This document shows positions 1-7,094 of a stretch of DNA of 13,053 nt, piece by piece (the stretch's first letter is position 1; the number at the start of each line of letters is the position of its first letter). This DNA is from Chitinivibrionia bacterium (GTDB lineage Bacteria > Krumholzibacteriota > Krumholzibacteriia > WVZY01). Made by a program: the position numbers and the translations under genes. The DNA is taken from NCBI GenBank assembly GCA_016208665.1, contig JACQXT010000127.1, forward strand, positions 1 to 13,053, read 5' to 3'. The notes beneath the pieces were generated by a model. It ran no database searches. It was not told the origin of the DNA and worked only from the letters and a program-made list of their open reading frames with translations.

Positions 1-603
1 GCGGCCGTTTCCCGGCAGCCGCCGCTCCAGCTTGAGGAGAAGGAAAACAATGATCATAGTGCCGAGCGATTCGTAGAGCTGCGTCGGGTGAAGCGCGCAA
101 GCCCCGGATGGGAGGCCGAGCGCGTAGGCGCCGGCGGGAGACGACGGGGGAAACACGACGCCCCACGGTATATCCGTCGGCGCGCCGAAACAGCACCCGC
201 TGAGAAAGCAACCGATCCTGGTCAGCATGGCGCCCAACGCTATCGAAGGAGCCATGATATCGGCAAGCAGCAGGAAGGCGATCCCGCGCTGCGAAGCGTA
301 TACATAGCTCGCCGCAATGCAGAGCAAGAGCCCTCCGTAGAGCGTGGCGCCGCCCTGCCACAGCGCAAAGATATCGAGGAAACTCGTGTAGTCGGAGAGG
401 TGAAACACGATATAGGCGAGCCGCGATCCAACCACCGCCGCCAGGATGATGTATACGCTCAGATCCAGGATGTGCTCCACGGCGACACCGCGCCGTTTCG
501 CCCTGAGGGAGGCAAGGTAGATTCCCGCAAGGAAGCTCAGCGCGAGCATCACGCCGTAGGAATGGAGCGACAGCTTGCCTATGCCGAACAGAGTCGGGTG
601 CAT
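1..603 (-). CDS. lgt: Prolipoprotein diacylglyceryl transferase (3' end missing)
   Basis: This integral inner-membrane enzyme moves a diacylglyceryl group from phosphatidylglycerol to the lipobox cysteine of prolipoproteins. The first 201 residues are present; family members are usually 260-300 residues, so the C-terminal part lies beyond base 1. The protein starts MHPTLFGIG, the usual Lgt start. It then shows GGATLYGGLL (84-93), the signature block TRIGCFLSGCCFG (128-140) and HPTQLYE (172-178), with hydrophobic segments between them. E. coli Lgt has His at the position of Tyr89 and an Asn/Glu pair where this protein has Cys132/Cys137; the Cys-rich form is, from memory, a common natural variant. 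The gene is last in the visible mre operon, 103 bases after rodA. The ATG has no close SD: a GGAGG lies 19 bases upstream, which is too far to be convincing. Confidence 0.93.
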   Translation of the reverse strand, partial: MHPTLFGIGKLSLHSYGVMLALSFLAGIYLASLRAKRRGVAVEHILDLSVYIILAAVVGSRLAYIVFHLSDYTSFLDIFALWQGGATLYGGLLLCIAASYVYASQRGIAFLLLADIMAPSIALGAMLTRIGCFLSGCCFGAPTDIPWGVVFPPSSPAGAYALGLPSGACALHPTQLYESLGTMIIVFLLLKLERRLPGNGR

Positions 604-630
604 ACGATTACCTGGGCCTGTTCCTCCGAA

Positions 631-653
631 GTCCGCCTGTTGGCGCGGCGGAT
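631..653 (-). other. Small GC-rich stem-loop in the rodA-lgt gap
   Basis: The 103-base gap between rodA and lgt holds an inverted repeat: TCCGCC at 632-637 pairs with GGCGGA at 647-652 around a 9-base loop. No T-run follows on the minus strand, so it does not look like an intrinsic terminator. It could be an RNA-processing or attenuation site, or chance in GC-rich DNA. A weak promoter-like pair (TTGCTT, 16 bases, CATAGT) also lies in the gap, but I would not rely on it. Confidence 0.22.
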
Positions 654-706
654 CGAAGGTTACTATGCCATACCGGTCCGAGAAAGCAAGACAATACGCA
701 TTCCGC

Positions 707-1963
707 TCAATACTCGAACCACCGGACGCTGCAATTGAGCAGCACGCCCGTCATGAACATGCTCACTACGAGCGAACTGCCGCCGTAGCTCAGAAAGGGC
801 AGCGGAATCCCCGTGACCGGCGCCATGCCGGTCGTCATCGAGATGTTGATGAACACGTGAATGAAGAAGTAGACCGCGATTCCCAGGCACACGGTGCTGG
901 CGAATTCGCTCTTGGCCTTTACGGCGATGCCGATCGCCCGGTATATGAGCACCGAGAACAACAGCAACATGACCGCCGCCCCGATGAATCCGATTTCCTC
1001 GCCCAACACCGAAAAAATGAAGTCCGTATGCTGTGCGGGTATGAATTCGAGCGCTTTCTGCGTTCCTTCGAGATAACCCTTTCCGGCGATGCCGCCGGAT
1101 CCGATGGCGATCTTCGATTGGATAACCTGCCATCCGGCGCCCAGCTTGTCGGAGCCCGGATCCAGGAAATTCATGATGCGATTCTGCTGATACTGTTTCA
1201 GGCTGTCCCACACCGCGGGGAAGGCGATGCCGATGGCGAGATTGCCCGCCACCAGGGCGATGCTTTCGATGAGCGACGCCCGCCTCGCATAGGCCGCATA
1301 GGCGATGATGAACAGCATCACGATATATATTCCCAGGGGCCACGCGCTATCGATGACCTGCTCGCCGTATACGATCAGGACGCAGGTGATGACGGGCGAC
1401 ATGAGGTAGAAAATGTACAGCACCTTGAATCCCCGCCAGTAGAGCACCGCTAGCATCAACACGAACAGTATGATCGCGGTGCCAAGATCGGGGCCCTTGA
1501 GCACCAGGAGAAAGGGCGCGAGAAACAGGAGAATGACGACCATCAGGTGATGGAACCGATGGGAACCTCCTTTGTGGCCCGTGAGCACGCGCGCCCACGC
1601 GAACAGCAGCGCAACCTTGGCGAACTCGGAAGGCTGGATTTGCACGGGTCCCAGGATGAGCCACCGCTGCGTTTGCGAGCCCTTGTTGAACAGCGCGGCG
1701 GCGATGAGCAGCAGCAGCGCCAGAGCATAGGAGATGAACGCGAGCGCTTCGAAATACCGGAAGTGAATCGAAAAACCGGCAAGCATGGCGATCACGCCGA
1801 AACAGAACCAAAGCAGCTGTTTCTTGAACAACACGCTCGAGGGATGCTCCGCCCCGTCCTCGCCGGCTACCTGGAATACGGAATAGATGAGCATGAATCC
1901 CATCACGCACAAGAGCACGGCCATGAGGAGCAGCAGCCAATCGAAATCCCGCGCGAGCTTCAT
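707..1963 (-). CDS. rodA: Rod-shape SEDS glycosyltransferase RodA
   Basis: RodA is the polytopic SEDS enzyme that polymerises lipid II into glycan strands during cell elongation, paired with PBP2. The 418-residue protein has about ten hydrophobic segments. It shows the family block QRWLILGPVQIQPSEFAK (99-116) and the loop LDPGSDKLGAG (267-277), whose Asp272 aligns with the proposed catalytic Asp of E. coli RodA. It also has HTDFIFSVLGEE (312-323) and GIPLPFLSYGGSS (385-397). One oddity is Ala310 in FIPAQHTDF, where RodA proteins usually carry Glu (FLPExHTDF). The ATG overlaps the mrdA stop as ATGA. A strong purine tract, GAGGAGGGGG at 1971-1980, lies 7 bases upstream, so RodA is well translated and probably coupled to PBP2. 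RodA rather than FtsW is chosen because of the mrdA-mre context. Confidence 0.96.
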   Translation of the reverse strand: MKLARDFDWLLLLMAVLLCVMGFMLIYSVFQVAGEDGAEHPSSVLFKKQLLWFCFGVIAMLAGFSIHFRYFEALAFISYALALLLLIAAALFNKGSQTQRWLILGPVQIQPSEFAKVALLFAWARVLTGHKGGSHRFHHLMVVILLFLAPFLLVLKGPDLGTAIILFVLMLAVLYWRGFKVLYIFYLMSPVITCVLIVYGEQVIDSAWPLGIYIVMLFIIAYAAYARRASLIESIALVAGNLAIGIAFPAVWDSLKQYQQNRIMNFLDPGSDKLGAGWQVIQSKIAIGSGGIAGKGYLEGTQKALEFIPAQHTDFIFSVLGEEIGFIGAAVMLLLFSVLIYRAIGIAVKAKSEFASTVCLGIAVYFFIHVFINISMTTGMAPVTGIPLPFLSYGGSSLVVSMFMTGVLLNCSVRWFEY

Positions 1964-3720
1964 CGCACCACCCCCTCCTCGCGCTGCGGCTCGGCCTCTC
2001 TATCGACGGATTGCGCCACCGTCTCGACGCTGTCGGGGATAAAATACGCGAGGAAGAAATCGCGCGCGATCGGAGCTGCGACGCTGGAGCCGTGGCCGGC
2101 GTTCTCCACGATGATCGCCATGGCTATTTCGGGCAGTTCCACCGGCGCGTAGCAGACGAACCACGCGTGATCGTTGCCGTGAGGATTTTGCGCGGTGCCG
2201 GTCTTGCCTGCAAAACGGATCTTTTCGGTTCTGCTCCCGTGCGCCGTTCCCTGCCCTTCCTCCACCACCCCCGCGAGCGCGCTCCGGAGAAATGCCAGCG
2301 TCTGGAGCGTAAGCCCGCGAACCGGCTCCGGAGCTTGCACGGCAACCGGTTCCCCGCTGATGGACTCCACAAGGTGGGGACGCACGAGACGGCCCCCGTT
2401 CGCGACGGCGGCCGCAACCCTGCACATCTGCAAAACCGATGTGAGGACCTCGCCCTGGCCGATGACGTTGTTGAGAACGTACCCCTGCGTCCACCCGCGC
2501 TTTCCGTACCTCCGGTTGTAATACGCCCGGTCGGGGATCAGACCGGCCGTTTCTCCCGCCACATCGATGCCGGTTTTCCGGCCGAGGCCGAAGCTTCGCG
2601 CCATCGAGGCCAGCTCGTCGATATCGATGCTCTCGCCGATCTTGTAGAAATACGAATCGCACGACTGGACGATTGCGTTGTACATGTTCATGCATCCGTG
2701 GCCTTCGGGCTTCCAACACCGGAACACCCGATTGCCGAATCTGTGCCCTCCCGTGCAGCAGGTCAACACGCGGTCCCTCGCGACGACCCGGTTCTCCAGG
2801 GCCGCCGCCGATGTTACAATCTTCATGGTCGAACCGGGCGGATACGACGCCTGGGTAATGCGGTTGAACAGCGGCTTCCGCTCCGATGAAAACATCTCAT
2901 CCCATTCGTCCTGCGGTATCCCGGTGCTGAAGCGATTCGGATCGAACTGGGGGAGGCTCGCGGCGGCCAGTATCGCTCCGGTATGCACGTTCATTGCAAC
3001 CGCGGAACCCGCATGCCATTCCAGGAGCAGCCGCTCGAGCAGCAGCTGCAAATCCGCTCGAATCGTCAACCTGATCGTTTTCCCGGGAACCGGAGGCGTC
3101 AAGAGCTTCGATACTTCTCCCATGACGGAGCCCGCTGCGTTGACCTCCACGACCCGCTGGCCGTCGACGCCGCGAAGCTGCTCGTCGTACGCGCCCTCCA
3201 GGCCCATTTTCCCGATCATATCGCCCGGTTGGTAGCCCCGCTTGCTCGCCGTTTCCAGTTCCTCGTCGGTCACCTGGCCGACAAATCCCAGGATGTGCGC
3301 GCCGAGGTTGTCGAACCGGTACCGCCGCCTCCCTTTCGTAACGACTCTGAGTTTCGGAAACAGATCCTCGTTCTCGCGAACCGCGGAGATGACGACCTTG
3401 TTTGCGTTTGTGATCACCGGAAACGGCAGGCCCGCGTTGCGCTTCTTCCATTCGCGCTCCCATGGGATCGTTATCTCGAACCGAGGAACGTTGTCCACGA
3501 GGATTTCCCCCCGGGAATCCTCGATCAGGCCTCGGGGAGCTATGATCCGCTCCCGTTGCAGCTGATTGTTCTCCGCGTATTGCCGGTAGTAATCGTATTG
3601 GACTATCTGGAGGGCGAACAGCCGCACGACGAGAATGAAGAGGCATCCGAGCGCGAAATACAGCAGCTGCTTCTGCAGCGTTCTCCCGTTCTGCTCATCC
3701 TTGCTACTTCGCTTTCCCAA
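1960..3720 (-). CDS. mrdA: Penicillin-binding protein 2 (elongasome transpeptidase)
   Basis: This class B PBP cross-links peptidoglycan in the periplasm with RodA. The 586-residue protein has one N-terminal membrane anchor (about 18-40) and a pedestal domain (about 45-205, with APRGLIEDSRGEIL at 61-74). The transpeptidase domain has all three active-site motifs: STMK with Ser297 and Lys300, SCD at 353-355, and KTG at 506-508. The segment between SxxK and SxD is rich in metal ligands (Cys321, Cys322, His326, Cys335, His341, Cys343, Cys354). E. coli PBP2 binds zinc in this region, so a Cys-rich zinc site is likely here by inference. The start is a TTG: an in-frame stop lies three codons upstream, no ATG or GTG occurs before the membrane anchor, and a GAGGA lies at the right distance. 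The gene overlaps mreD by 17 bases and rodA by 4. Confidence 0.96.
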   Translation of the reverse strand: MGKRSSKDEQNGRTLQKQLLYFALGCLFILVVRLFALQIVQYDYYRQYAENNQLQRERIIAPRGLIEDSRGEILVDNVPRFEITIPWEREWKKRNAGLPFPVITNANKVVISAVRENEDLFPKLRVVTKGRRRYRFDNLGAHILGFVGQVTDEELETASKRGYQPGDMIGKMGLEGAYDEQLRGVDGQRVVEVNAAGSVMGEVSKLLTPPVPGKTIRLTIRADLQLLLERLLLEWHAGSAVAMNVHTGAILAAASLPQFDPNRFSTGIPQDEWDEMFSSERKPLFNRITQASYPPGSTMKIVTSAAALENRVVARDRVLTCCTGGHRFGNRVFRCWKPEGHGCMNMYNAIVQSCDSYFYKIGESIDIDELASMARSFGLGRKTGIDVAGETAGLIPDRAYYNRRYGKRGWTQGYVLNNVIGQGEVLTSVLQMCRVAAAVANGGRLVRPHLVESISGEPVAVQAPEPVRGLTLQTLAFLRSALAGVVEEGQGTAHGSRTEKIRFAGKTGTAQNPHGNDHAWFVCYAPVELPEIAMAIIVENAGHGSSVAAPIARDFFLAYFIPDSVETVAQSVDREAEPQREEGVVR

Positions 3721-4204
3721 AGATCCTCACCGCCTTCAATCCGAGGGATGAGCAGACTTTATGCACGAGGACGCCGACGAGAGCCGTGTAGAGCGACGAC
3801 GGGATCGTCGCGATGGCGAACATCTTGAGAATATGGACGATATTGAATCCGTAGTAAAACACCATGTAAATCAAATCGTGCGCAAGCTGGGAGACCACGA
3901 GAATCAGCGCGAGAAACAATGCGCTGTCCCGTTCCATTGTGGAGCCGATGCGCCCGGCTATGCTTCCCAGGATCGATTTGAGCAGGGCGTTGAGTCCGAG
4001 CAGGGACGGGTTGAAGAGATCCTGCAGGAAACCGATGCCGAATCCGATGAGCGTGCCCTGGAAGCTGCCCCGGTAAAGGCTGACGTACACGACGAAAAGC
4101 AGCGGGAAATCCGGCTCGACGGGTCCGAGAGCGATCTTGTTCGCGGCGATCATCTGCAGGAGCAGGAACAGCAAACCCGTTATGACAACGACCGCCGTTT
4201 TCAT
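3704..4204 (-). CDS. mreD: Rod-shape-determining protein MreD
   Basis: MreD is a small inner-membrane protein that connects MreC and MreB with the PBP2-RodA synthase. The product is 166 residues, the usual length, and is almost wholly hydrophobic with about five membrane segments. It shows the family-like stretch GIGFLQDLFNPSLLGLNAL (55-73). The ATG at 4204 overlaps the mreC stop (ATGA), and a GGAG sits 8 bases upstream inside mreC. The frame stays open further upstream, but a longer start would read through most of the mreC tail, so it is rejected. The 3' end runs 17 bases into mrdA. The assignment rests on size, hydrophobicity and the invariant mreC-mreD-mrdA order more than on catalytic motifs, since MreD has none. 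Confidence 0.92.
   Translation of the reverse strand: MKTAVVVITGLLFLLLQMIAANKIALGPVEPDFPLLFVVYVSLYRGSFQGTLIGFGIGFLQDLFNPSLLGLNALLKSILGSIAGRIGSTMERDSALFLALILVVSQLAHDLIYMVFYYGFNIVHILKMFAIATIPSSLYTALVGVLVHKVCSSLGLKAVRIFGKAK
3724..3728 (-). promoter_or_regulatory. Ribosome binding site fixing the TTG start of mrdA
   Basis: GAGGA ends 3 bases before TTG at 3720-3718 and lies inside the last codons of mreD. With an in-frame TGA just upstream and no other start before the membrane anchor, it supports TTG as the real start of PBP2. Confidence 0.6.
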
Positions 4205-5160
4205 TGCTCCATCTCCGCCTGTACGCTGTCCGCCTCCACGCGCATGGTATCCGCTTCCGGCTGTGCGCCGTCCGCTTCGACCTGCCTGTCGTCCGCTTCC
4301 GGCGTCTCGCTTCTCACCGCATTCTCGTACAGCTGCTGATCGAGGGGATCGAACAGAATACCCCGATCCCAGGGAATCCTGTCGAGTATCACGAACACTT
4401 CTTCGAGCGATCGGAACTTGATATGGCTGCGCGCATCGATCTTGAGGCTCAACCCGTCCACCGCCTTGCTCACCTTCGAAACAATCGCCACGGGGAATCC
4501 CTTCGGAACGACGCCGCCGAATCCGCTCGTGATGAGCGTATCGCCGACCTCGACATCCTCGACGATGCCCACGTTCTTGAGTTCGAATGCCGAATGGTTC
4601 TTCCACTCGAGGATGCCGACGACCCTGCTGCGCTTGTCGATGCAGCTGACCGGATTATTGCGGCTGACGATGAGCTGAACGTGGGATGAGCTGGGAAACA
4701 CCTCGGTGATGCAGCCGACGTATCCCTCGTACGACAGCACGGGCATCCGTTTCTTCATGGCATCGTTCGCGCCCTTGTCCAGAACCAGGACGGTCCGGAA
4801 TCGGTCGACGTTCCTCCCGATGACCTCGCACGGCAGGAGCCGGTAGAATTGCTCCTCCTTGAATGCGGCGAATCTCCGCAGCCGTTCGCGCTCGTCCCGG
4901 AATTGCAGGAGCCGCTCCCGCTCGATCGCCAAGCTGGCGACGATCCGCTTGAGCCTCCGGTTTTCGGCGCGGACTTCTTTGAAATCATCGAGAAAATGCG
5001 TCATACGCCCCGCGGGAAGGTATGCCGCACTCAGGATTCTTTTCGCAAACGAGAGCTTGGTGGATTGGGGCAGCAGCATGAGCTCGAGCGCGGCAACCGC
5101 ACACACGGCCATGGTCGTCTTCTCGCGCCGTCTGTTACTAAGCAGGTCGACGATGTGCAT
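4201..5160 (-). CDS. mreC: Rod-shape-determining protein MreC with repeat tail
   Basis: MreC is a bitopic inner-membrane protein that forms a periplasmic scaffold and activates PBP2-RodA. The 319-residue protein has a short cytoplasmic start and one membrane segment (about 15-31). A charged coiled coil (about 55-98, rich in Arg, Glu and Leu) comes next, then the double beta-barrel domain (about 105-268). That domain includes GYVGCITEVFPSSSHVQLI (146-164) and DTLITSGFGGVVPKGFPVA (207-225), both typical of MreC. The last 33 residues are an acidic heptapeptide repeat (listed separately) that MreC proteins do not normally have. The ATG lies 2 bases after the mreB stop with no good SD, so its translation probably depends on mreB. 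Confidence 0.95.
   Translation of the reverse strand: MHIVDLLSNRRREKTTMAVCAVAALELMLLPQSTKLSFAKRILSAAYLPAGRMTHFLDDFKEVRAENRRLKRIVASLAIERERLLQFRDERERLRRFAAFKEEQFYRLLPCEVIGRNVDRFRTVLVLDKGANDAMKKRMPVLSYEGYVGCITEVFPSSSHVQLIVSRNNPVSCIDKRSRVVGILEWKNHSAFELKNVGIVEDVEVGDTLITSGFGGVVPKGFPVAIVSKVSKAVDGLSLKIDARSHIKFRSLEEVFVILDRIPWDRGILFDPLDQQLYENAVRSETPEADDRQVEADGAQPEADTMRVEADSVQAEMEQ
4219..4302 (-). repeat. 21-bp tandem repeat encoding four EAD heptapeptides in the MreC tail
   Basis: Four consecutive in-frame 21-base units encode PEADDRQ, VEADGAQ, PEADTMR and VEADSVQ (MreC residues 287-314), followed by a partial AEMEQ and the stop. The EAD core is constant, the first residue alternates Pro/Val, and the last three residues vary. 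The units have diverged at the DNA level, so this is not a fresh expansion. The tail would lie in the periplasm after the beta domain. The last eight bases before the stop also carry the start region of mreD. Confidence 0.9.
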
Positions 5161-5162
5161 CG

Positions 5163-6197
5163 CTAATCATGGTGGCTCTGCATGAGAATTCGGTCGTACT
5201 TATGCGTTTCGTCCAGGGTCTTGCCGGCCCCCTTCACGACGCACGTCAACGGATCGTCCACGACATTGATGGGGAGGTTGGTCTGCTCCTTCAGCAGCGT
5301 ATCGAGGCCGCGCAGCAGCGCGCCGCCGCCGGTCATCACGATTCCCCGGTCGACGATATCGGCCGCCAATTCGGGAGGCGTGGCTTCGAGCGCCGCTTTC
5401 AGCGCTTCCGTGATCTGCGAAATGGGTTCGCTCAAGGCATCGCGAATTTCCTCGCTCGTCAGCTTGAGCGTCTTGGGAATGCCCGCGACCAGGTCTCTCC
5501 CCTTGACCTCCATCTCCAGTTCCTTATCCAGCTTGTATGCCGTGCCGATTCTCATCTTTATCAGTTCGGCCGTTTGCTCGCCGATGAGAAGGTTGTACGT
5601 CCGTTTCACATAGCTGACGATCGCCTCGTCCATTTCGTCGCCCGCGATCCTGATCGAACTGTTGGAAACGATGCCGTCGAGGGCGATGACGGCGATCTCG
5701 GTCGTCCCGCCGCCGATATCGATGATCATGTTGCCCGACGGCTTGTCCACCGGAAGACCCACGCCGATCGCCGCGGCGATCGGCTCCGCGATGAGATACA
5801 CTTCCCTCGCTCCCGCATGCTCCGCGTTATCCCGAACCGCGCGTTTTTCGACTTCCGTGATTCCCGATGGAACCGCGATGACGATTTTCGGACGGATGAA
5901 GAGCTTCTTCTTCTGCGATCTCCGGATGAACTCCCTCAGCATGAGTTCGGTGATTTCGAAATCGGCGATAACGCCGTCCTTGAGCGGCCTGATCGCGGCG
6001 ATGTGATCGGGTGTTTTCCCGAGCATGGCCTTCGCTTCGGCTCCGACCGCGAACACCTTCTTGGTCGACTGATCGACGGCGACGACGGACGGCTCGTTCA
6101 GCACGATGCCTTCACCCTTGATGAATACCAGCGTGTTCGCGGTGCCGAGATCGATGGCGACATCGTTGGACAGAAAGTTCGAAAACCACGAGAACAC
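5163..6197 (-). CDS. mreB: Rod-shape-determining actin homologue MreB
   Basis: MreB forms membrane-bound, ATP-dependent filaments that orient the elongation machinery. The 344-residue protein is full length and highly conserved. It has phosphate-1 motif DLGTANTLV (16-24), [12 protein letters not shown] (110-121), [11 protein letters not shown] (135-145), phosphate-2 motif [11 protein letters not shown] (160-170), [11 protein letters not shown] (183-193) and adenosine motif [11 protein letters not shown] (287-297). An N-terminal hydrophobic helix (FSWFSNFL) may serve as a membrane anchor. The start is GTG: an in-frame TAG lies two codons upstream and no ATG occurs before the conserved domain. 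The nearest SD-like AGGA is 12 bases upstream, so initiation is probably modest. radC ends 49 bases upstream and mreC follows after 2 bases. Confidence 0.98.
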   Translation of the reverse strand: MFSWFSNFLSNDVAIDLGTANTLVFIKGEGIVLNEPSVVAVDQSTKKVFAVGAEAKAMLGKTPDHIAAIRPLKDGVIADFEITELMLREFIRRSQKKKLFIRPKIVIAVPSGITEVEKRAVRDNAEHAGAREVYLIAEPIAAAIGVGLPVDKPSGNMIIDIGGGTTEIAVIALDGIVSNSSIRIAGDEMDEAIVSYVKRTYNLLIGEQTAELIKMRIGTAYKLDKELEMEVKGRDLVAGIPKTLKLTSEEIRDALSEPISQITEALKAALEATPPELAADIVDRGIVMTGGGALLRGLDTLLKEQTNLPINVVDDPLTCVVKGAGKTLDETHKYDRILMQSHHD

Positions 6198-6246
6198 TGC
6201 CTATCACGATCCTTTCTTGCGCCCTGTGCGCCGCAGCCCGGAGCAT

Positions 6247-6933
6247 TCAAAACGTTCCAAGCTCCTTCAGGCTGCGATACGTTCCGGCCCCGATGATGAC
6301 ATGGTCGAGAAGCTCTATGCCGATGAGTTCGCCGCATTGCGCGAACCGTCTAGTGAACTCGATGTCTTCTTTGCTGGGAGTCGGATCTCCCGTCGGATGA
6401 TTGTGAACGAGCACGATCGACGCGGCGCTCACCGAAATCGCCGGCTTCAGGATTTCACGCGGATGCACGATCGATGCGTTGAGCGAGCCGATTGATATCG
6501 TTTCGACCTTCAGTATGCTGTTCTTCGTATTGAGATATGCGGCCTTGAAATACTCCTTATCATAGTATTTCATTTCGTCCAAGAATATTTTCGCAATATC
6601 CCGGGGTGACCGTATCGATATGCTGTTGGTGCCCGTCTGGCGAGCGAGTCTCCTGCCCAGCTCGAATGCGGCAAGCACCTGGCACGACCTTGCAAATCCT
6701 ATACCGGTGATCCGCATCAGGTCATCGATGCCGGCCCTGCCGAGGGACGCTACGTCTTCGAACGCATTGAGCACCCGATATGCGAGTACGAGCGAACTCG
6801 CCGAGCCGGACCCCCCGCCGATGACGATCGATAGAAGCTCTTGCAGCGAAAGCTCATGCGCTCCAACATGGTACAACCGCTCCCGCGGCCGTTCTCCCGG
6901 CGGAAGCGCCTTCGCCGATACCACCACATCCAT
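6247..6933 (-). CDS. radC: RadC family JAB/MPN+ domain protein
   Basis: RadC proteins carry a metallo-isopeptidase-type JAB/MPN+ fold. The early link to DNA repair is doubtful, and the biochemical role is unsettled. The 228-residue protein has the N-terminal block ERPRERLYHVGAHELS (14-29) and a helix-hairpin-helix-like segment (about 71-95, ITGIGFARSCQVLAAFELGR). Its zinc-site motif HNHPTGDPTPSKED runs 177-190, giving His177, His179 and Asp190 with Glu144 upstream, so the metal site looks intact. A GGAGG lies about 10 bases before the ATG. It is the first gene of the minus-strand operon, just ahead of mreB. The radC-mreBCD order is also known from Bacillus, although no wall function for RadC follows from that. 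Confidence 0.95.
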   Translation of the reverse strand: MDVVVSAKALPPGERPRERLYHVGAHELSLQELLSIVIGGGSGSASSLVLAYRVLNAFEDVASLGRAGIDDLMRITGIGFARSCQVLAAFELGRRLARQTGTNSISIRSPRDIAKIFLDEMKYYDKEYFKAAYLNTKNSILKVETISIGSLNASIVHPREILKPAISVSAASIVLVHNHPTGDPTPSKEDIEFTRRFAQCGELIGIELLDHVIIGAGTYRSLKELGTF

Positions 6934-6988
6934 TCCTCACCACCTCCACACTTTCCCACCATCGGAACACCTGCGGAACGCAGGCTCA

Positions 6989-7018
6989 AAACTAGCATTG
7001 CGGGCTGCCGGAAGGCAA
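6989..7018 (-). promoter_or_regulatory. Possible sigma-70 promoter of the radC-mre operon
   Basis: On the minus strand, TTGCCT (7013-7018) is followed after 18 bases by TAGTTT (6989-6994), with TG one base upstream of the -10 (extended -10 pattern). Transcription would start near 6982, giving a leader of about 50 bases that contains a small hairpin: CCTGC at 6970-6974 pairs with GCAGG at 6980-6984. The match is partial, and the call rests on position between divergent genes. Confidence 0.35.
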
Positions 7019-7056
7019 CAATTTTATTCAGCGACCGCCCGGCCAGCAAGGAATCT

Positions 7057-7085
7057 TTGCAGGACCGAGGTCGAAATGATATATT
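7057..7085 (+). promoter_or_regulatory. Possible lysC promoter placing the start site at the ATG
   Basis: TTGCAG (7057-7062) is followed after exactly 17 bases by TATATT (7080-7085), which matches TATAAT at five of six positions. A start 6-9 bases downstream would fall at 7092-7095, on or just before the lysC ATG at 7095. A weaker alternative, TTGCGG (6998-7003), 18 bases, TTTTAT (7022-7027), would give a normal leader of about 60 bases but interlocks with the radC promoter. Confidence 0.4.
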
Positions 7086-7094
7086 CAGCCGCAT

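Noticed and set aside
575..1453. Long plus-strand frames opposite rodA, and similarly 2011-2889 opposite mrdA
   Set aside because: They are shadows of conserved minus-strand genes, with His/Arg-rich translations and no plausible RBS context.
4219..4302. Reading the 21-bp repeat as a CRISPR or intergenic minisatellite
   Set aside because: There are no spacers, the units are contiguous, in frame and inside mreC, and they encode a regular heptapeptide.
3704..4606. A 300-codon version of mreD with an upstream start
   Set aside because: It would read across the mreC tail in another frame and give an Arg/Gly-rich non-membrane N-terminus. The 166-codon start overlaps the mreC stop as ATGA and fits the family length.
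5169..6296. A 375-codon open frame on the plus strand across mreB
   Set aside because: It is antisense to a fully conserved mreB, its translation is Arg/Asp-rich without domains, and such frames are expected opposite GC-rich genes.
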